Below are positions 23,701 through 34,687 of a DNA stretch of 64,000 bases, one piece after another. Position 1 is the stretch's first letter, and every line of letters begins with the position of its first letter. The notes below the pieces were generated by a model. That model saw nothing but the letters and a program-made list of their open reading frames with translations, was not told the origin of the DNA and did not search any database. The translations under genes and the position numbers were made by a program. Origin of the DNA: Silene latifolia. Lineage: Eukaryota > Streptophyta > Magnoliopsida > Caryophyllales > Caryophyllaceae. The stretch is from assembly GCF_048544455.1 (NCBI RefSeq), contig NC_133526.1, positions 11,610,001-11,674,000 of the forward strand, written 5' to 3'.

Positions 23701-26700
23701 GGGGCGTCTCCTCAGAAGCGACGCGATGCACTTCTTAGACCAGGGTGTAGTGAAAAGTATGTGAGGGTTGCTAGGTCGTCGCCCGGAAGCGACGCGCCAT
23801 CTTTACATCTGGGGGTGGTGTCAAATAGGCAAGGGTGCGCTACATCTTCTAGACCCGGGTGTAGTGAAAAATATGCAAGGGTTGTTAGGTCGTCGCCCAA
23901 AAGCGGCGCGCCACCTCGAAGTATGGGTGTGGTGTCAAATAGGTTTGGATCTAGGAAGCATGGTCAAGAGCGGGTAAAGAAATCAGGACATGACTTTAGG
24001 AAGGGTAGTAGGTTACGTTTTGGTACTTGGAATGTTGGCTCTTTGACAGGGAGATTAGCTGAGGTAGGGGAGGTTATGAAAAGGAGGAGAGTGCATATAA
24101 TGTGTCTACAAGAGACAAAGTGGGTCGGAGATAAAGCAAGGGTGATAGCGCCTTGGGGTTATAAGCTTTGGTACACGGGTAAAGACAAAAGTCGTAATGG
24201 AGTGGGTATTGTCATTAATAAAGATTACATTGATGATGTGGTAGAAGTATCGAGAAAGAGTGATAGGATTATGAGCATTAAGCTTGTAGTCGGGGATGAG
24301 GTGGTGACGGTTATAAGTGCTTACGCACCTCAAGTAGGTTTGGATGCTTCTTTTCGACAAGCCTTCTAGAAAGATTTGGAAGAGGTTGTAGAACGAGTCC
24401 CTGTTGGAGAGAAATTGATCATTGGTGGTGACCTCAATGGGCATGTGGGTACTAGTCGAGTTGGCTTTGAGAACATTCATGGGGGTTTTGGGTTCGGGGA
24501 GAGAAATGAAGCAGGAAGTGACATATTGGATTTTGCTTTGGCATATGACTTATAATGAACACTTGGTTCGAGAAAAGACATTCTCATTTGGTGACTTATA
24601 GAAGTGGAGGTAATGCTAGTCAAATTGACTTCCTTTTGGTAAGGAATGTGTGGAGGAAAGAGTACACCGATTGCAAGGTCATACCCGGGGAAAGTGCCGC
24701 AACACAACATAGACTAGTGGTTCTTGATTTTCGGGGTAAGAGAGACTTGAGGAAGAGAAAGATAATCGGTGAGGCACGGATCAAGTGGTGGAAGCTACAA
24801 GGGGGAAACCAACAAGCATTTTTGGATAAGGTTGGAAGTAGCGATATTTGGTCGGATGCGAGGAGAAAGATATTGATGCAACGTGGGATAAATTGGAGCA
24901 TGTTGTAGAGGATTTGGCGAGGGAGGTGTTAGGGGAATCTAAAGGGAATAGACCATCAAGTAAGGACACATCTTGGTGGAACGATGTGGTGAGACGAGCG
25001 ATAAAGACTAAACGTGAATGCTATAAGGTTATGGGGAAATGCATGAGTGATGAGAACTTTGAAAAGTACAAGGAGGCTAGACGAGCCGCTAAAAAGGCCG
25101 TACGGGATGCGAGGGCAAAAGTTAACCAAGAAGTGTATGCCAGGTTGGACACGAGAGAAAGAGAGAAGGATATCTATAAACTGGCTCGCATAAGAGACCG
25201 AAAGACGAGAGATATTGGGAGAGTTAGGTGTGTGAAAGATATGGACGACAAGGTTCTGGTTCAGGATAACGAAATAAAGGCTAGATGGAGTTCTTACTTT
25301 GATAATTTATTCAATGGACATCAGGAACAAGGTTTTGGGGATGTAGAGGTAATACCAAGCATGGTTAATCGGGAATTTGTGCGTAGAATACAAAAGAGTG
25401 AAGTTAGAAAGGCGTTAAGGAAGATGGGGTCAAAGAAAGCAGAGGGACCGGATGGTATACCCATAGAAGTTTGGAGGTGCTTCGGGGAGAAAGGGATCGA
25501 ATGGGTAACCATGCTCTTCAACAAGATTCAACAAGATTTGGAGGAGCAACAAGATGCCATCGGCTTGGAGGAGAAGCACTCTTGTCCCTTTGTACAAGAA
25601 CAAAGGTGATGTTCAAGAGTGTTCCAATTATCAGGGAATTAAACTTATGAGTCATACAATGAAGTTATGGGAGCGGGTAATCAAGCAAAGGCTTAGGAGA
25701 TATGTAGACATCTCGGAAAACCAATTTGGATTTATGCCCGGGAGATCGACTATGGATGCGATTTTTATCATGAGACAGTTGATGGAATACCATCGGGACA
25801 AGAAGAAGGACTTACATATGGTTTTTATTGACTTGGAAAAGGCATATGATAGGGTACCAAGAGAAGTACTTTGGTGGGCTTTGGCGAGAAAGGGTGCGTC
25901 GCGAAAATATATTGACCTCATAAAAGACATGTATGAGGGGGCTAGTGCAAGTGTTCGCACTAATGTTGGGAGAACGGAAGAATTTCCTATTACCATCGGG
26001 GTGCATCAAGGTTCCGCACTTAGTCATTTTCCCTTGGTGTATGATGTTTGCTGATGATATTGTGTTGATTGATGAGACAAAAGAGGGGGTGGAGAGTAAG
26101 ACTGAGTATTTGAGGTGTCGGTTCACTAAGGTGGCGGGGTTGAGATCGACAGAGGCGGGGAGTATTATTTTCGATGGGAATGTTGTTGAGGGTTCGGATC
26201 AGATATCTAGAATCTATTATTCAAAAAGATGGGGAGTTAGACGGAGATGTGGCTCACAGAATTAAAGCGGGATGGTTGAAATGGAAAAGTGCTTCACGGT
26301 TTCTATGCGATAAAGATATGCCCCAAAGATTAAAGGGAAAATTTTATCGCACGGCAATTAGGCCTGCCCTACTTTACGGCTCCGAGTGTTGCCGTGAAGC
26401 ATTGTCACATTCAAAAGATGAGTGTGGCGGAGATGCGCATGTTGAGGTGGATGTGCAGACATACAAGGAAAGATCGGTTAAGGAATGAGGTGATTAGGGA
26501 AAAGGTAAAAGTGGCGTTAATATAGGACAAGATGATGGAAAACCGACTAAGATGGTTTGGCCATGTGAGAAGGAGACCTATGGGCGCACCAGTTAGGAGG
26601 TTGGAGACTTGGAGAACAGAAAAGGTCCCTAGAGGCAGAGGAAGACCGAGACAGACATGGTTGAGAGTGATAGAGCACGATATGAGAGTTCTGGGGCTTG

Positions 26701-27141
26701 AGGTGACGGAGAGGGCACAATGGAGGGAAAGGATACATGTGAATTTTTAGTATTTGATGTTTTTTGACAGATTTAGTGTTTTTTTATTTAATTTAAAGAA
26801 ATTAATTTATTTATTTTTCTCTCCTTTATTACACACTTTTTCAACAACCACTTTCTTATAGATTTTACCTGGTTCATTCCGGATCCTTAACTCTATTTCG
26901 GTTTTTAAAAATCGTTTTAATCTTTTCTCTCGATTTAAATTTTAAGTTTTTATAAAAGAAAGACGGAATTCGATTTTAAAACCCCTAAGTTCACCTTGAC
27001 TTTCCATTACATTTTCGTTCTTCCTTTTTGTTTTTCATCTTCCCTTTTTTTATTCGCATTTTGAGGCGTGCATTCACCCATGGACGGTTCGAAAGGATGA
27101 TTCATGTCAGCCGACCCCAAATCATTTTGGGATTAAGGCTC

Positions 27142-27178
<37 letters not shown>

Positions 27179-30100
27179 AATACAACATTACCCCAGTGCC
27201 TCAATGGCACCCGTGAATTGCGAGGTAAGAGGGGGTTGGATGTACACAGCCTGACCCTTGTGTTAGTAACACAAAGAGGCTATTTCCGAATGACCCTTTC
27301 ATCGCCTCGATACCTGTATCAGAGGACCGCTACTTCACAAGAGAAAGAAGCGTAGCCACATTAGTGAGCCATTTTGATTTATTCCATTATAACCAAGAAC
27401 CAAAGAGTAATGAGTCTTGGGCAACATTGGCAATATGGAATAAAGTTTCCGAACGGCTCCTCCAGATTTAATGCCATAATAAAAATAATCATATAGTACT
27501 ACTACAGTACTACATTAGTATCAAGGAAAAAAGACATGGAAGAATAGAATAATTGTTCTCTAGGCTCTGTTTGACTTTGAAAATCTAATCCACTAAAGAG
27601 ATAAATACTGTTCTTTTGGCTCTATTTGATACAAGCGAAAAATATTTAAGCAGAAAACTGGAAATGTTTTGGAGTGGAAAATAGCGCTCTGAGCATAATT
27701 CTGTTTGGTTCTACAGAAAACATGAAGAGAAAAGAGGGGGGAGAGGAGGTCAAAACTGGCATTTCATGTTCACAAAGGAAAATAAGTTACACGAGAGGAT
27801 TTAGATTTTCTCCATATTGTGAGGGGAAAAAAAGAAGAAAAACAAACGAAGAAAGAAAGGAGAAAGAGAACCTGGATCTTGTGGATTGCTGCTCACACCA
27901 GCAGAGTTGGAAGGCATAGCATTAGGGAGTGAACTCTGAGATTTTGACTCCATTGTAAGCATTTTCAAGGATATTTTCCGCAGGTAGTCAGACTGAACAA
28001 GCGAGAAGTTCTCAGAAGAATTAAATTACAAATGAATATAATATTATGATTAAAAAATGACATGATGACATCAATATAAAAGCACATACCTGGCTTGTAG
28101 CAGCACTATATATCTTCTCCTCAAATCTTATAGCAATCTGCTTGAGCTCTTGCAGTCCGTCTTGGCCAGAAAATGGCAGGTGTCGTTTCAGTGTTTCCAT
28201 TCTACAATCGCAAAAGACACTTCAATTATGTACATCCAGTAATTTATAGTTCTTTCCAACAGTGAGAGGAAAAACAAATTCAGCCATCAAAACATATCCA
28301 AACATACTGTCAGTCCAAAATGGTAAAAAAACATCACAAATTTCATTCTATATCACAATCAATTCCAGATATAAAACTCCTACCGCACGAGAAATTATCC
28401 TATGATGGCTGAATAGAGCGACATTAATGGTAGATTAACTTCTAAAATCAGGGATCGCTTCCACATTTGTAACCAGAACATAATCAACTGGTTTTGGGCT
28501 TTGGCAGCTCTTCGTACTTCAGTTAACATAGAAGGAAGTCAACTCAGTTACAACAGAACTATACATATTCGTCAAAAAATTTAATATCAAACATTGCATC
28601 CAAAACAATAATAAAAAGAACATCCTATTCAATGTGTAAGTCAGGATAAGGGTAAACCATAGACCAAGAGTATACCCAATAAGAGAATGGGCTAAGTAGG
28701 TTATCTCCTTAACACACCGTGCCAGTGACCACTGACCTCGTAAGGTCTCCTTGTCAACTATAAATAAAGCTAGCAAACTAACTGCCTATTGCATTTAACT
28801 TATTTTCCTCATGAAGTGAAACTAACCCTCACGAGGGCCAACAGCCAACCTTTATGCCACCACCACCAATAATCAATCCAGACCAAACATGGAATCTGGG
28901 AAAAGCACATCAAAGGGCCACTCACTACACCTGGTGAAAGTGAAATGCAAATACTAGATATGGAGCTTCCTTCAAAAGTGAACTAAATAGACGCCAGCCC
29001 ACTTTCAAGACCAACAAAAAATATATATAAATAGGTATTTTCGTTAGATACTATGTATTTTAGCTTCAAATGTGTGACCATTACTACTGAGCAACAACCT
29101 CGAGTCAACACTTTTTTCCTCTAAATTCTCATGACACTGCTTTTTAGAAAACTATCTTGTGGATGTAATCAGCTAGCTGTTCTCTGGCAGCTCTGGATAT
29201 CAAGAGCTACTTCTCAAGAGTCTTAAGTAAGGTTGGTCAAAGCATCAAACTATAATATCAAGAAGACGAGATTGAACGCCATTTCTGATTACCACTGCAC
29301 AAGTTCTGAGTGCCCTCGAAACTTTAGTAATGATCATATAATGGTTCACAACTTCACGATGACAATGACCAATGACCCATTGCTCTTTCTCTTTAATATA
29401 TCCGATTCCAATACGCTAATCCGATTCTTTTCAAGTAACTTATTTATACGTCTCGTAGTAAATCACATCAGATTCAGCACTCTAGCTTCCCGTTTCCACG
29501 GTAACAAGGGAATAGTATTTCCAATACGTTATCCAATCCTTTTCAAGTAACTTATTTATACTTCTCGTAGTAAATCACATCAGATTCAACACTCTAGCTT
29601 TCCGTGTCCGAAGTAACATGGAAAAAAGTACTACTGCTTAGCTGGGACAAAAAAAATAGCACAACACGCAGTAGAGTAATGCTACAGTTTAGTATTGTGC
29701 TAAACCATAGCTTTTGATAAGGGGAATGAACTCTAATGATCAATATAGGAAACATTTAAAGTCCAACAGATTTCCAAGGAACAAGCTTACAGCGATTTTG
29801 TTCTTTCAATGGAGACCACTTGCTAGGTTGGCCTTCCCACGACCTTTCTCATCTATCCCAAGTTGCCAAAACAAGCTTTAAAATAAATAAAGGCAAGTAA
29901 ACTTTGCAAATTTATTGGTAATCACACTATCGGTTAATCTCCTTGTTTTTGCTACTATGTGCATCCACAACTCCATGCCTCATACAACTTCTCCCCCTCT
30001 ACCTAATTAGGCAATCTTTAAGATATAACAGAATCAGGCAAAGACACAAACTGATCAGATTTATTATCCTTACATTATTTTCATAGGGGTTATGTGCCTA

Positions 30101-30607
30101 ATTAAGGGCTGAGAAAAAAGGATTCCGTAATTTGCAGATAACATAACAGAAATTATTTTCCTAATTTGGTAAATATACAAGCAAGAGTGCACCAATCTTA
30201 CTTTCTTTAGCAGCAAACAAAATACCACAACATAACAACTAGAAATGTAATGCACACATCCCCAAAGCCATTGCTTCAAGTTTTTATTTTCCATTTGAAC
30301 TCTATTCTTGAAATCCTGATAACGTTAATATATGCTATCAGCACATACACTAAATGCTAATAGGCAGTTCTGTACCACCTATGTTTATACATTCAAGTCG
30401 GGCACAATAGCATATGCAGTTATGTAGGACCTATGATTATACATTCGAGTCAGGCAGAGTTGCTCAACTCTAATTAACTGCAAATTTGGAATAGTCGTTC
30501 AAGACTCCTGATTTTATTTAAAGATGAAATTTAGTTGGATGACCAAGTATGGAAGATAGATCCATTAGCTATTTAGTTGTATACATGGAATAGAAGGAAC
30601 ATAGATT

Positions 30608-30650
<43 letters not shown>

Positions 30651-33600
30651 TACGGAAATACAAGGCAAATTTGCATTTACAGACAGTAGACCAGACAACA
30701 GATCAGTTATGTTGGATTCGTGTCCGTGACAACTTTAGATGGGTCATCATTCCCCCCACTCGAACCCAACCAAATTAAGTAAGCAAGTCATTTGTCTCAA
30801 CCCTAACCCAACTCATTTAATTTTTCTATAACTGAACCCCACCAGCCTAACCTATTTATTTTAGGCAATTCATTTTCAACTCACTTATCCAATTAAACTC
30901 CTGGAATCAGCTAAACTTTATAACCCATTAACTCAAAAATGATGAATAATAATTTTTTTATTTTTGAGGAGGTTAAACTATCAAGTCAACCCAACAAAGT
31001 TATGACCTATTTAAATAAATGGATTATTCGTGTCTGTTTGTGTAGAAAGACCTCAATCATAACCCTAACCCAACCCGTATAAGTTTCGTGTCATTTCTGT
31101 GTCAACCTAATTACACAAATGGGACATAAAGTCTTAACACTAACCCATAACTTCGTGTCGGATTCATGTTGGGTTTCTAGGTCAGGTCACTGATTGCCAC
31201 CTCGTGGGCAGCAGAGGTAGTTCACCAATGCCTTTTTGTTAATTCGCCCAATACTATCAATCAGATTGAAGTGTGTCCGCGAAAAAAAAGAAAAAATCAA
31301 GCTTCGTCAACTCAATGACAGCAAAACAAACAACATTCACGCCTCCTTTTACAGACTAAAAAACAAGGACAACATCTGAATCAGAATCAGCTGCTGGTAA
31401 GGTATAGGGATTTAAATTGAGACGTGAAAAGTCACTAACCAACAGCCTAAGAGAAGAAAAGTTTCCTTCACTGGACAACCATTATGTAAAGTTGACAGTT
31501 CTCTATTGTCTACCTCACGAGTCACATCCCCACCCCCCTGTTGTCTTCCTTCTCCGCAGAAAAGATGATGCATAAGCATTTTTCAGATAGAGACACGCTT
31601 GTTTGATAAAGAACTGGGAGAAAGCTGAAAAGGAAATGCTACCCTCTTAGAGACGAAACATATGAAATCTAAAGATGTATCAGAGACTCAGAGAGTTCAA
31701 CCACTGAAAAAACACGAGTACAGAGACAAAGGAAACCATAATTACCACATTCATAATACTCCCAGTTCAGATTCGCAATTCACTCTCAATATTGCATCTG
31801 ATACGCTGGAGTATAACTATAAACATGATACGCAAATTCATAACATTAAAACACTCGATTTTTTAAAGATTTTAGAATTAGAATAAATGGTAGATAGACA
31901 TAACAATAAACTTAGATAATTTTATTTTACAAATTAGATCTTATTTGCCAATTCATCTATATATAATTAAGGTAGAATATATATATTCAAAAAAAAACTA
32001 TAAACATTTTTTTTAATTAGAGAAATACAATGAACTTATAGCAATGACAAGTTGTAAAGGCGCGGCTACCTTTATTTTGCACTCTAGGCCCTCTATAGTC
32101 TAGAAACCTACACCATCTTATATCAAAATTTCACTTTCTCCTTCGCATATTACGAAAAGGGGTTGTTAATTCTTTCTTCAAATTTCTTTTTTATTCCTCG
32201 CCAATATCCAGTCCACGGCCATCTATACTTGGGCTATTCAAGTTCTTCCTTTCCCATGGTTTTTTAAGGCTGAAATCAAAAGTTCCATCTTTTTTTGAAA
32301 CAAAAATCAAATCTCAGAATGAAGAGGCTCGCTTTGACCGTTAAGAGTAGGTAAGTGGGTAACCTCTTCCCAGTCTTTTTTTCTATCTCGTCGTATCGCA
32401 TCACATTCTCATTCTGTTCTGCGCAATTTGATAATCTCCGTCAATACCTCGGTGTAGGTCCGGGATAATCTTTTGTTCCAAAGTCCTGGGGCTATTTACA
32501 ACTAGCCAATTAATAATTCTCGGATGTACTAGCAGTGCATCAAAGATGCAGTCATTGATTCTCCCGAGAGGCTACAATTACCGCGAGCAAAGATAAAAAA
32601 TATTAATGACATGACGAGGAACGCATTTTTGCTATGCTACATAGGGTAATTGCAATAGATTTGGGATTAGCAACCCATTTGAGTGGATCCGGTAGTCCAG
32701 AATGAAACTAGCAAGAAGAAAGACTATAACTTGCAACTCTTATCCAGAATAAATGGTACAGCCAGGACAGTGAAATTTCACTACACAAGGACTTCCAATA
32801 TGCTAAATACTAGGGCACAAAACATTAAAACAAGGGAACCTCTTAAGCTAAGAAGCCCACACTTTCAAATACGAATGGTATCCTTTGGAGCAGCAATATT
32901 GTATGGTCACATATGACCTTATATTAAATCAAATGACAAAACGGCTATGGAAATGTGAAATAATTACTAGTGAACACAACCCACTTCCACCAAAAGTCGT
33001 CATTTTTACGACTAGTTAAGCATACCAATAATTAATTAATCATAAAGGAAAAGCGCTAGTTAAGAACATTCCATTTCCGCTCATTAATCTTCCAAAACTC
33101 GTCTAAGTACCACTCTTTCTCAAAACCCCTTTTTCTCAAGCTTCCATTTTCAGCCATTGATCTTCGACAACACCTCAAAGTTCCATTCTTTCATAAAATC
33201 CCTTTTCTTTTTTCCTCGATTAGGAAGGAATGTTTCCACCCTAATTTCATATCCCAAAATGGGATATAGTCCATCATGCATAAATGACAGCAATTAACAT
33301 CCTTGCGTCGAACTACCACAAATCTAATCTACAACGTCGACATAATGAGCCACAGATGATAACCACAATGATGATAACCACCAAAAAAAGCACACAGAAT
33401 TTGTGTTTCACTAAACATGGTAACCCACAGAAGGGGAGGTCTTAAAGTATGCAGCTTTTACCCCTAACTGCCATAATCCTAAACAACCATATAACCAACT
33501 TAAAATCCCACTAACTGTAAGGTCCTTAATTGACATTCATCACTTTTAACTCGAAACCGCCAAAATTCCAAACAACAAAGACGATCATGACAACCAACAT

Positions 33601-33841
33601 GAATCCCTTTAAATCAGTTTTAACAATATATCACCCCAATTCCTAAAACACAATCATTAACACAATTAAAAACAGAAATACGATTATTTATTAAAAAAAA
33701 AAAAAAAAGTGAAAAGAAATCTGACATTTTATTGACGATCCTTTGACGGGAATCGGGTTGAAGTTGAGAGCGCCAATCAACGGCATCAACCGGCGGAGGT
33801 TGTGCGTCAGATTGAGGAGGCCGCCAATTATTCGAATCCAT
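14737..33841 (-). CDS. MED15A: Mediator complex subunit 15 (MED15a-like), 13 exons, complete
   Basis: Exons (high to low): 33841-33726, 28201-28090, 27992-27872, 23388-22769, 22420-22006, 21929-21561, 20579-20506, 19849-19775, 18312-17077, 16960-16613, 16222-16022, 15922-15834 and 14944-14737. All junctions are GT-AG and phases agree, giving 1327 codons plus TGA; Arabidopsis MED15a is of similar length. Residues about 21-97 are the KIX domain ([48 protein letters not shown]), which contacts activators. Residues 117-585 and much of exon 9 are Gln-rich. The conserved C-terminus includes [19 protein letters not shown] and [16 protein letters not shown]15 is a Mediator tail subunit linking transcription factors to RNA polymerase II in the nucleus. 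Introns 1 (5.5 kb) and 3 (4.5 kb) are swollen by repeats. Intron 3 carries an antisense LINE. Confidence 0.95.
15555..15690 (+). mobile_element. SINE-like repeat in MED15 intron 12
   Basis: The block GGGTCATTTGGAAACAACC, CTCTTTGTG, ACACAAGGGTAAGGTTGCG, CCCTTACCCCGC, ending GGGTAATGTTGTTGATG, has the body and TTG-type tail of the plant Au-SINE family as I know it. A second, oppositely oriented copy of the same body lies at 27191-27340. The 5' end and target duplication are not resolved. Confidence 0.65.
23563..27176 (+). mobile_element. RTE-clade LINE in MED15 intron 3, antisense to the gene
   Basis: The element is flanked by a perfect 14-bp duplication TTAATACAACATTA (23549-23562, 27177-27190), so both ends are exact and its length is 3614 bp. 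It encodes an apurinic-type endonuclease followed by reverse transcriptase. Its 3' end reads GGGATTAAGGCTCTGATG followed by a (TTG)n tail instead of poly(A), which is characteristic of plant RTE LINEs. It is on the plus strand while MED15 is on the minus strand. Coding is broken by several stops, frameshifts and a deletion. Confidence 0.92.
23671..26750 (+). pseudogene. RTE LINE endonuclease-reverse transcriptase, degraded
   Basis: The N-terminal part holds a tandem repeat of about 31 residues (two copies of GCSEKYxRVxRSSPxSxAP, 23740-23940). The endonuclease follows: [36 protein letters not shown] and [10 protein letters not shown], with a stop at 24367 and another near 24552. Reverse transcriptase blocks are [42 protein letters not shown] and [12 protein letters not shown]. 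Between HQGSALS (about 26020) and PWCMMFADD the usual linker of roughly a dozen or more residues is missing, so an internal deletion joins them. Further frameshifts occur near 25560, 26220 and 26400. The C-terminal [10 protein letters not shown] ends at 26750. It cannot make active enzyme. Confidence 0.88.
27191..27372 (-). mobile_element. SINE-like repeat whose tail was the LINE target site
   Basis: Read on the minus strand, this block has the same body as the repeat at 15555-15690 (GGGTCATTCGGAAATAGCC, CTCTTTGTGTTACTAAC) and ends CACTGGGGTAATGTTG. The continuation of its tail, TATTAATAAGG, is found on the far side of the LINE at about 23545-23555. The LINE therefore inserted into the SINE tail. 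The 5' boundary near 27372 is approximate. Confidence 0.6.
29405..29630. repeat. Tandem duplication in MED15 intron 1
   Basis: A unit of about 113 bases occurs twice in a row. Both copies contain TTTTCAAGTAACTTATTTATAC, TCTCGTAGTAAATCACATC and CTCTAGCTT. The copies differ at about a dozen positions, so the duplication is not very recent. No function is evident. Confidence 0.8.
30612..31205. repeat. Poly(A) run and unclassified dispersed repeat in MED15 intron 1
   Basis: Thirty-four consecutive A at 30612-30645 are followed by a block (about 30710-31205) rich in phrases such as GGATTCGTGTCCGTGAC, AACCCAACC, TTTCGTGTCATTTCTGTG and CGTGTCGGATTCATGTTGG. These low-complexity phrases are common in plant dispersed repeats. 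I could not find clean ends or target duplications. The remainder of intron 1 (28202-33725) shows no gene. Confidence 0.4.
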
Positions 33842-34687
33842 CCAATAAAATTAAAATACAATGATAATAATCTTATTAAAATTATACAATCATAAATAGA
33901 TTAAGACCCGCATTAATTAATAATGAATAAGCTGGAAATCCCAGAAAATTGGAAGAATGCGAGTAATCAATCAATCAATAATCAATAAAAATGGTAATAT
34001 ACATAATGTGAAGAAGGTATAGATAAGAGCAGAAACCCTAGAAGATTAATTATATACAGTAGTAGTATGAATATATATGGAAGGATGCATTTAGGAAGAG
34101 AAGTATGAATGGAATTGATAATCAACAGACCAACACAAATTGTGTATGTCGGGAAAGTTGGGGATTTGAATCACCCTAAATTCGGAAGACGATTTTAAGT
34201 TGGGAGGAACGAGGACTACTAAATTTGTGTTTTTTTATATATGAACTAGTTTTGTGACTTGTGGGTTTGATTGTTTTTGTTTTTTGTTTTTGTGGTACTG
34301 TTTATAAATGCTTTATTTGGCTTGTTTGTCTTCTTATTTATTATTTTGGAGATATGTTGGTAGGATACTTAAGCAAGGTCATGTCATAGTTACTAAGGGT
34401 AAGATATGTTAGGGGGTTGAGAATTCTTGATATGAGAGTAGTTGGAACTTGTTAAAAATCACATATTCTGTATAGAACAACACCAAAACCCATGAATCCC
34501 TCATTTAAAAGAACATACGAATGTCCGTTCTCTGATTTCGAAGGCTGGTGTTGCATATAAATTAAATGGGAAATTGTATTGTCTTGTGTTTCATCAGAGC
34601 ACTTTAAACAACTTATTCTCAAAGCGTAGAAGCAAAAATTAACATAAATTATGGGAAAACGTAAAACTTCATTCAAACAGTGGAATA
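33842..34687 (-). promoter_or_regulatory. MED15 5' leader and promoter region
   Basis: About 850 bases separate the MED15 ATG from the Helitron boundary. A telo-box-like AAACCCTAG is at about 34033-34041 (plus orientation). AT-rich stretches near 34050-34080 (TATATACAG, ATATATATGG) could hold a TATA element. The start site cannot be set by eye. A Helitron begins at 34688, so the functional promoter is either within this stretch or includes transposon sequence. Confidence 0.4.

Noticed and set aside
23671..26750. A host gene (such sequences are sometimes annotated as craniofacial development protein-like)
   Set aside because: Endonuclease and reverse-transcriptase motifs, the (TTG)n tail and a 14-bp target duplication show that it is an RTE LINE.
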